Notes under the pieces: model-generated
Database searches by the model: none
Seen by the model: only the letters and a program-made list of their open reading frames with translations
What the model was told of the DNA's origin: nothing
Source: Coniella vitis
Taxonomy: Eukaryota; Ascomycota; Sordariomycetes; Diaporthales; Schizoparmaceae
Length of the DNA: 64,000 nucleotides
Reading direction: 5' to 3'
NCBI GenBank assembly: GCA_011317545.1
Contig: WUJK01000002.1
Span: 4,402,001 to 4,466,000, forward strand
Part shown: positions 56,229-64,000 of the stretch, piece after piece
Layout of the letters: each line of letters opens with the position of its first letter
How positions within the stretch are numbered: the first letter of the stretch is position 1
Program-made: the position numbers and the translations under genes

Positions 56229-58206
56229 TCACTTCCTCAACCCAACTTTGCCAGCAAGACTCTTCCAAAACTTCTTGGCGCTGTGGTCGCCGTCAGGGCC
56301 CAGATCGCGGGCCATGACGGCATCACGCTCCATGGGTCCCACAATGTCCTCATCGCCGAGGTCAGGGAACTTGCCGTCGGCGTCGAGCATATTGGGAACA
56401 GTGACTGTGGCTACAGTGTCGTCCTGCAGTCGCTCCCACCTTAGCTGATCCGGGGTGGCCAGCTTGAGTGCAGCGATGCGGCCCAGCAGCGCATCGTGTG
56501 CAGCCCTCCATTCACGCTCGGTTTCTGCCCACTTGGCCTCGGTAAGAGCATAGGTCTTGGACGTCGTGCCATAGTGCTCACCCGTGCGCACCATATGCTT
56601 AGTGTAGTTGGTGCGGGCCAAGTCCCAGTCGGCGCGCAGGATGCGCAGTGATTCCAGGTCCGTGGCCTCGGTAAAGTAAGGACGGGGCAAGATGGTGTAG
56701 TTGGCGTGTCCAAGCCGATCGGACCAGGCATCGTGCTGTTCCAGCAGGTTGGGAATGCTCACGACGACCTCGCTCATGCCAACAATGGGCGACGACATGC
56801 TAGTCAAGAGAGGAGGGCGGAAGGAAGAGATGGAGGGCTTGGCCCGGAGCGATGGTGAAGAAAAGGCCGGGGGAGACTGCAGCTCGGGAGTGCTAGTCAT
56901 AGTCGCAGGCGCAACGCTGGGAGACTGCAGCGGGGGTGGCTGCTGGGCCAGGTGGACCGAGGTGGTGGAGGAAGCCTCAGTCAGCAGGGGTGGCAGCAGT
57001 GGGGTGTGGGCCAGATCACGTTCGCGTTCGATGCTCTCGCGCACCTCGGGGCGGTCAATGTCGATCGCCACAGCGCTGGCGATGCTGTCGGTGCTTTGGT
57101 ATTCATAAAAGGACAGCGCGGGAGTCGGTGGCAGCGGAGGCTCGTTGGCGCGGTCGTAGAATCTGCGGCTGGGGGCAGACAGGGACGAAGACCGACTAGT
57201 AGAGGTAGCCCGCGACAAGGCCGGAGGCATGTCAATGGAAGGCTCAGAGACTGCCGTGAAGGCGCGGTTTCTACGCTTGGTCGACCTCCAGCGGCTAAGG
57301 GTCGGGAAGCGCGAGCCGAGGCGCACAGTCAGGCCGGCGAGCGGCGAGTCGGCACTGGTGCGGGGTTTGTAGCCATGCAGGCCCGAGTCGACATCACCAT
57401 CGCTCAGGAATCCCATGTCGTAGTCAAAGTGGCTCAACTCGTTGTCGACCGAGTGTGTCCAGTCTGCGCTGTGAACCATCATGTCCGAGGTTTGGTGGAT
57501 GCACGGGGAATCGCCTGTAGTAAAGAGCAAGAAGGAGTCAGTGACAGGCCCCTTTGAAAGGCACACAAGGGCAGTTCCGCCAAGGGAAACGAGGCGCGAG
57601 CATACACAAGCAGTCATAGAGACGTTCCAGCTGACGCGAAGTCAGCCTCGTCATGGTGGGCTCGTCGTCCACATCGCGCTCGAGCGGATCTTCCTGGACA
57701 TCCGGTAGTTGACGTTTGCTGGCAGCTGTGTTGAGGACTGGACTGGCAGTGACTGTGGTCGTCTGGCAGGGCGGGCCAGGCGAGACTGGATTTTCGGTGC
57801 AAGCCGGTGACAAGGACTGCTGCAGATCGATGGAAGAAGCCGAGCTGGCATAGCGCTTGTGGGCACTGCCGTGATACGAGAAGGTCGGGGTCAGAGGAGA
57901 GGCCAGGTCAGACGAGGACGAGTTCATGTGGGCGTCGATGACGACAAAGGCATCGGCACTGAGGAGCTGTGCGTGTTGCTGCTGGGACAGTGTACGCTGA
58001 GGAGACCGTGGATCATGGCGATCTTCCTGGGCCAGGGAGGGATGGACGGTACGGTGGTGATGGTGGGCTGGTGGTGGCAGCTGGTCATGATCCTGGTCGA
58101 CCGAGGCGAACTGCTTGACCCAGAGGCCGCCCTGGGTCGAGATGTGCGGCGATGCCGGCGTTGAGATGACCAGATCGCGCGAGCGCATGTTGCCAGAAGA
58201 TGCCAT
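56229..58206 (-). CDS. Pro/Ser-rich fungal protein of unknown function
   Basis: Exons 58206-57606 and 57514-56229 (628 residues) surround a 91-nt intron with donor GTATGC and acceptor CTACAG, which restores frame. The ATG at 58206 sits in a good context (ACCATCATGG) and is the first in-frame ATG after an upstream stop-free but nonconserved stretch. About two thirds of the protein is low-complexity Ser/Pro/Thr/His sequence. The most ordered part is C-terminal, from VVVSIPNLLEQHDAW through ESLRILRADWDLARTNY, KHMVRTGEHYGTTSKTY, EREWRAAHDALLGRI, to FWKSLAGKVGLRK. It looks like a helical bundle with conserved tryptophans. Proteins of this shape in Hypocreales are usually annotated only as Pro/Ser-rich. 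No signal peptide or membrane segment is seen, so a cytoplasmic or nuclear location is likely. Confidence 0.82.
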
Positions 58207-58831
58207 GATGGTATTGTATTTGGAACTGCCGCGGCAGGCTGCTTCTCCCCCCAAGCGGGTTGCCCTCCTGGCACCGAACGGGTCCTACGAGGTTCCAAGT
58301 TGCGACGCCGTGGTGATGATTGTCGATGGCAACTGTGGCGCGGTGACGATTTGAGATTGGTGCAGGAGCAGGTGTCGTCGTAAGGCCCGAGCGCGTCGAG
58401 GTCGTGATGGCAGGTGGCAGCACAGAAGTGAGGGTCTAGCGGCGTAGCTGTGGAGCGGTCGTGGGATTGGGATCGGGAGAGAGAAAGAGAGAGAGAGAGA
58501 GAGAGTAGAGAAAGACGGACGGTGTCGAGGACCAGAACTTTAACAACAACAGCAACAGCAACAACAATCGAGAGAGACCAACGAGGCAGTGGGACTGGCA
58601 GAGGCGGGACTGGCTAGCTTAAAAGGGAGAGAGCTCAAGATGCTTCTGATGAGGCAGAGAAGACCAGCGAACGCCAGTGTCAGTCTCAGTCGTCGTTGTC
58701 GGGTGGTAGGGGAGCGAGCGTGTTTTGGTGGTGAAGGTGAAGGTGGTTTTTTGTTGCTGGGACTGCGTCCATCGATCCAGGCAAAGAGACGAGGGGTTGT
58801 TGGCTTGGGTTGCAGGCGCAGGCGCTGTGCT

Positions 58832-58861
58832 CTGGCGCTGGCGCTGGCGCTGGCGCTGGCG
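58832..58861. repeat. (CTGGCG)5 hexanucleotide repeat
   Basis: Five perfect units followed by degenerate CTGGC copies. It creates the Ala/Leu-repeat frames seen here, so those are not genes. Confidence 0.9.
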
Positions 58862-59195
58862 CTGGCTGGCCCAGCCAACCGCAAATCCCTGGGCAGCAGT
58901 GATGGCAAGGATCAGGGCAGCTAGCCTGCGGGGCAGGGAACGGGGCCTGAACGGGGCAACTGAGCAGTCGGCAAGGAACATCAAAAAGAAGAAGAAAAAA
59001 ATAAAAATAAAAAAAATAGTGGGCAAGGGGCGCAGGCGGTAGGCCGTTTTGGGGGGGGTGAGTGGTATGGTGGGCTGGCAAACTGGGCTGGCTGCGCTTC
59101 AGCAGGCCTGTTTGCCCAGTGTACTTGCAGTTCTGTGTACGTACCCAGGGTGCTGTACAGTGCTTGCGGTACGTACGCGGGCTGGCAGCTATGTA

Positions 59196-59213
59196 TACTA
59201 TGTATACATAGTA
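59196..59213. repeat. Perfect 18-bp palindrome TACTATGTA/TACATAGTA
   Basis: Two inverted copies of the dispersed 9-mer abut directly, forming an exact palindrome. Two more overlapping direct copies follow at 59241-59256. This is the densest site of the motif in the window. Confidence 0.95.
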
Positions 59214-60815
59214 GAAGAGAAAGGTGCGCTGGGGCCTGCATACTATGTACTATGTACTATGGCAGGGCATGGCGCTGGCAGAGTGCTGGACTGCTCAGCA
59301 GGGCCTGTGCGGCCTGCAGCACCGTGTGCACTCCTTAGCATGTACGAAAGAATTTGCCGTCCATACCAGTGGTATTCGCCTTGAACAGATTGATGATTGC
59401 TAAGCACATGCATGCATACCATTTACAGAATGCTGCTTCGGTCAGCAAAGCCATTTCCATTGAATGGTAAGAGAGGTCAGAAAGCGTGCGCATTCAGTGA
59501 CGTCCCAGAAAAGGAACGGGGTGCGCAGGTGGCTGGAGTGCCGCTTATACATAGCTACTATGCACATTCCTAAAGTACGATGTACATAGTAAAGGGCCGA
59601 GGGATCAGCGACCGGCCAGTGCAGCATGACCTGACCAGCGGGCCAATAAGGCACATGCACAGTACAGAGGCTCGAGCACACTGTACCTGGGCCTGCCGCC
59701 ATGACGGGCTCATGGCGCAACTCTCTGGCGTGCATCATGCCCCTCTTGACCTTTCTTTTCTTTTTCCTTGCTGCTTTGCTCGTGCTGACTACAGCATGAC
59801 TGCCTGCCTTCCAGGCTTCCTGGCGATGCTTTCATTATTCTCAAACGGCGACAACGTGATGGTGGCTGGAGGGGCTGTCTGCTGGTGGTGCATGGTATAC
59901 TATGTAGTGCTCGCAAAATGTACCTGGTACTTGCAAGGGGCACTGTGCGTTGAGGGCTGTACCCTACCACTATGTACTACGAGAGGAATGCTGCGGCCAG
60001 TATCGTTGCCGTGTGCTTTTGCTGCCCAGCAGTGGTCTACAGCAGGTGGCCCAGCACTGTCGGGGGGTCTGGGGGTCTGGTTCGCCCACTAAGAAGCCCG
60101 CTATTGCTGATGCCCCAGCCCCCCAGCCGCTGACTCTCCTCCGCTACCGGTGCCAAAGGGTGTGCCAACCCTATCATATCATCGTGAGTTATTCCATCAA
60201 CTTTTCAGCAGCAGCAGCAGCAGCACCAGCAACAACGACAAGTGGTTGACAACGTCTTTCTCCATCGATTCTCTGCCCTCTCCTCCTCCTCCTCCATGTG
60301 ACTCGTCGGCTTTCTCGCCTGCTCCAAGCTATCAATCGTCCATCGAACCAAAAAAACAAAAACAAAACCTGTTGTTGGGCGCACATGTTGAGCTGGGTGC
60401 TTCATCGGGCTACGCGTCCATATCTGGGCTAGTCCACATCCACTGCTGCTTCTCGCCAACTATCTGCTCTTGGACGGTCGACAGGTGCGTACTATTGCCA
60501 TGTCGCCATTGCGGCCCGGGTGACCAGACACGGCAGGCGCCTCGACAAATACAACCTTGGAAGGCTTTGGACGGCTTCGCTGGCAGCCTTGTTGACCACA
60601 AGAGCTGGGCAGCAGCATGAGGCAGCATGACAAGGTCCTTGGCCCGTCCAGCACTCGCTCCTTGTTACTCTCGAGAAAGACAAGGGGAACTCTCAGATCC
60701 ATTGGACAGAATGCAACGGCGCTGGTGCTGTGGTGTGCTGTGCTGGTACCGTCCCAAAGAGAACACAAAGTCACTCGTCATCCCTCGCCAATCGGTTGTG
60801 ATGGAGTGCCGCTGC

Positions 60816-60817
<2 letters not shown>

Positions 60818-60856
<39 letters not shown>
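60818..60856. repeat. (CTG)13 trinucleotide repeat, apparently noncoding
   Basis: Thirteen perfect CTG units. Unlike the coding copy at 27.2 kb, no credible gene contains this tract: all three plus frames and all minus frames around it lack conserved sequence. Confidence 0.9.
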
Positions 60857-60857
<1 letters not shown>

Positions 60858-62166
60858 GCGGTGCTCGTGCGTGCTGCCTTGCTGCTGTTGCGCCCGGCGT
60901 TTCGCTTCCCGTTCGCCCAGCTTTCCACAGCAGCCAGTCGATCTCCTTTCGTCGCAGAAACCTACTATCTGCTTAGCGGTTCCTCCTGGTTCCCCCGGCT
61001 GGCCTCTGCAGCTTCGGCTGCCGTATCATGCCACGTGCATCCGCTCACATGCTGCCCTAGACTCGACACGCGGGACAGACAGCTAGCATGGCTGGCTCTC
61101 CATCCTGTTAGGTGCTGACATTCATATTGGGTAGAGACTGCAGCACTCTGTAAAATGCGCGCACTCCTTATGTATTAGGTGGCACGCGACAGTTGGCTGC
61201 TTCGGCTGATCACCCATTTCGCTTCCATTCAAGGCAAGGCAAACAGAACCTGGGGCTGTAAAAGCTGTCTACACACTCCCCCGCGAGTAAGAAGGGCCCA
61301 GAACGCACGGGGAATCCTTGCTACACAAGTCACACACCGTTTGTCCCCCTGGTGCACAAGACAGGACGCGGCAAGGGAAGTGGGAGAGAAAGGGTCTTGT
61401 GTCTCTGCTGTTCTTGCTGCTGTCCTACGTCCAGCACCGGTAACAGAACAGACGTACAGAAGTGCGGGATGAGATGCAGGTCTACCGTGCATGGTGTGTG
61501 CGCGTGGGTGTTTGGTGGGTTGGACTCACATATACACAGTACAGGAGCTGTACATGATGTGCAATGTGGACCATCGTGAAGCGGCCCATTGAGCGTTCGT
61601 TCGTCCCGCAGCGGAAGCACTCCCGAATGGCACAGGACTGCCTGCCTGCCTGCCTGTCTCCCTGTGGTGTTCTGGGTCTGCGATTAGTCTCGTTCTAGCC
61701 TTTTGGAGTGGCGCGTATGATGATTGATGGTGGTGAGGGTCGTGGTCAAGCTTCCTGTGGTTGCTTCTCTCCGTGTACAGCGTCGCATTGGTCATGTGGA
61801 TACAGTACAGTGCATTCAGTGCACTACGGTGCGCACATGGCAGTTTCTCTCTACATAGTATTGTTTTCAAGATTTTGGCTTTGTTCTAGGTTTCTAGCTT
61901 GGTGTTCAGAAAAGCGTGGCATGAATGGGTAGTGGTGTGCTGTCAAGTCATTGCTTCTTTCTGCCATGAATAGCTCAGTTCGTTTGCCTTCTGGCCTCCC
62001 ATCCATCCGTCCGTCCCAGCCGCCACCACAAAGTTTATTCCGTTCTGTAGGGTGCAGTCATTCCTCAGTCACAAGACGGAAGAAGCGCTAGAAAACGGCG
62101 TCAGTGTGGAACTGACGTGACTCTTGCAATGCAGAGAGTAGTGGTAGGCTAGAACTTGACAATGTT

Positions 62167-62202
62167 CCAACACCAACACCAACACCAACACCAACACCAA
62201 CA
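62167..62202. repeat. (CCAACA)6 hexanucleotide repeat followed by CA-rich tract
   Basis: Six perfect units, continuing into ACACCC and CA repeats to about 62238. Noncoding. Confidence 0.9.
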
Positions 62203-64000
62203 CACCCACCCAAACACTCCCACACACACACACACACAAGTCATGACTGAGCATGCCGGGAAGAACCCGTTCTTCAAAGGGGGATTGTGCTTGGCTCTTG
62301 CTCGCCCAAACCGCCCAGCGGCAAGGCTAGAAAACTTCTACCGCCCGCCCTTTTTTGTTCTTTCTTTTCTCTTCGTGCGTACTTTTACTTACAAAGGCAT
62401 TGTTTTTGTTGCTTTTTGGCCCAACCTTTTTCCTTTGGTTTCTTTTGTAGCTGTGCTGGGATGTATTTCTTTGAGGGGCCGAAAACTGCATAGTACTACG
62501 TAGCAAAGTTGTTTTCTTTCTCCTCTTCTTTCTTTTGTTCTTTCTTTTCCCAGTTTGGTGTGTCTTTTTGTACATGCTGTCGGTGTGCTTCAGATCTCGG
62601 CAATCTGCTTGGTTTCATTGCTTTTGACTGCGGGCCAAGAAGTGCAGAAGTGTATTTACCGGATGTTTTTGATGATCCTTTATTTGACTACTGCTTCTTC
62701 TTTTTCGTCTTCGTCCACTTCTTCTTCTTCCTCCTCCTCTTCTTCTTCTTCTGTTGCTGCTGCCCCATAAGTGGCATCTTTGAGGAACTCCTGCTGTTGT
62801 AGCCGTGTACATAGTATGCACCATTCCCTTTGGCGAATGCGAACCAACACAACAAAACCCATTGCTCGGGATTGCAGAGTCCTTTGCGTTGTCGGGGGAG
62901 CAGACCAAAAGCCGTTGCCACTACTGCACGTGCTAATAACGGCTCTGCGACCTCTCCCCCCCCCGTTTTCCGGGAAATCAAAACTGGGAAAAAGCACTAC
63001 TATTACTATGTATACAGCGAGTCTTGCCCATTGGGCAAAAGAGTAGGTGCAATACTATGTACACAATGGTGTGCGTAGGTATCGACATGTGTAAATGAAT
63101 GTTGTGTCGAGATATCCAAATACAAAACACCCGGACCAACTCACTTCCCAGGTCCTCCTGTCTTCTCTCCTCGCCGCCAATGGCTCCGACTTTCCTCGAA
63201 TAGTACATCATCATAGTACATGCATGGCAGTATCGGTACTTTTGGACGGATCACGCACACTGTAAAACGTTCCCGTCAGCGGGTTCCGACCACGGCTCAA
63301 CTGTCGAGATTTGTTTGGTTTTTTTTTTTGTTTTTTTTTTTGTTTTGTTTTTTTTTAACCATCCAAGGGCCCCTTGCTCTGTGGCCCGTGGCTATGACAT
63401 CGAGTCTATTGTCTAACTCTTATGTTACTATGTCTGTACAGAGTCAAGATAGTAAAAAGAACCCCCGGACCCAAAAGTGCCCCGTGAGCTACTCTGCTCT
63501 CCTTCCAGACGAGGGAGAATGCATCTATCGATTTTCTACTTGCGCTCGTCTTCCTCACTGGGACGCCCATCCACCAATACTTTCTCAATATACGCGTATA
63601 CACACACACACACACACACAAAATAGTCCGCTTGTTTCGGGACAGTGTACGGAATTCACATGGCCAGTAGTATTCTGTAGAGCTTGAAGCACCGGCTGTC
63701 CCCCCCTTCCCCCTTCCTGGGTCCAAATCACCCAGAACATAGACTCCACGACGAAGGGGGCGTTGCGCTATTTTTTTTTTTTTCTTTCTGCTTTCTTTCT
63801 GTGTCGATACCATGTATCAACGGCGGGGGATGGACGTTTCAATAGTTTCCCCGGTTTTGTTCTTTTTGTTATTATTATTATCTTTTATGATTGATCCGAT
63901 GAGCTTCTGATGAGAAAACAACTACTGTGTAAGCGACCATCAGCCGGCCCGATTTACGGCACAGCACGGTATAAATTTAGCCACTCTGATTCCCAAACAG

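Larger units (their letters stand above)
58207..64000. other. 5.8 kb without recognisable genes at the right end
   Basis: The first few hundred bases are the promoter and leader of the Pro/Ser-rich protein (GA repeats near 58.48-58.51 kb). Beyond that no frame shows a domain; frames of up to about 160 codons are explained by CTG, CACCAA and TTC tracts. TACTATGTA or TACATAGTA occurs ten times between 59196 and 63061. Poly(T) tracts lie at 63318-63356. Any gene would have to start beyond the right edge. Confidence 0.45.

Noticed and set aside
1..64000. CRISPR array, insertion sequence, 5S rRNA or intact transposon
   Set aside because: No regular spaced repeats, no transposase or reverse-transcriptase motifs and no 5S-like sequence were seen; CRISPR arrays are not expected in a fungal nucleus.

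Overview
The window is nuclear DNA of a filamentous ascomycete. Genes are broken by short GT..AG introns (62-234 nt) with fungal donors (GTAAGT, GTATGT, GTACGT) and CTAAC/CTGAC branch sites. Intergenic regions are long and full of microsatellites and pyrimidine tracts, and one tRNA gene has an intron. The gene set (mitochondrial calcium uniporter, Yvh1-type phosphatase, siderophore N-acyltransferase, fungal phospholipase C, LysM protein, DHA1 transporter, and a Pro/Ser-rich fungal protein) fits a sordariomycete, probably Hypocreales. That placement is inferred from gene content, not from a search.

Layout from left to right: a C2H2 zinc-finger protein (+, about 3.1-5.3 kb); a gene-poor stretch with a possible gene remnant near 9 kb (-); a YVH1-like dual-specificity phosphatase (+, 11.4-13.2 kb); an AT-rich gap; a small three-exon gene of unknown function (-, 17.6-18.3 kb); MCU (-, 19.0-20.6 kb); a SidL/SidF-type hydroxyornithine acyltransferase (+, 22.5-24.3 kb); a degenerate J-domain protein with a polyglutamine tract (-, 25.2-28.0 kb); a PI-specific phospholipase C (-, 29.0-31.6 kb); weak gene fragments (33-35 kb); a secreted TolB/PD40 beta-propeller protein (-, 35.7-37.8 kb); a LysM protein gene with an in-frame stop (+, 40.8-41.7 kb); tRNA-Tyr (-, 42.8 kb); a doubtful locus (44.9-45.7 kb); a DHA1-type MFS transporter (+, 46.6-48.7 kb); a 7.5 kb gene desert; a Pro/Ser-rich protein (-, 56.2-58.2 kb); and a final 5.8 kb without recognisable genes.

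The genes do not form an operon or a biosynthetic cluster. The uniporter and phospholipase C both touch calcium signalling, but nothing in the layout shows that they are co-regulated. The siderophore acyltransferase stands alone, without synthetase or transporter neighbours.

The most unusual signals are: a 9-mer, TACTATGTA or its reverse complement, found at 21 intergenic sites and in no predicted exon; a premature stop in the LysM gene; a J domain without an HPD tripeptide; and an atypical second catalytic-histidine loop in the phospholipase C. Gene models were built by eye from reading frames and splice sites, so exon ends need transcript support.
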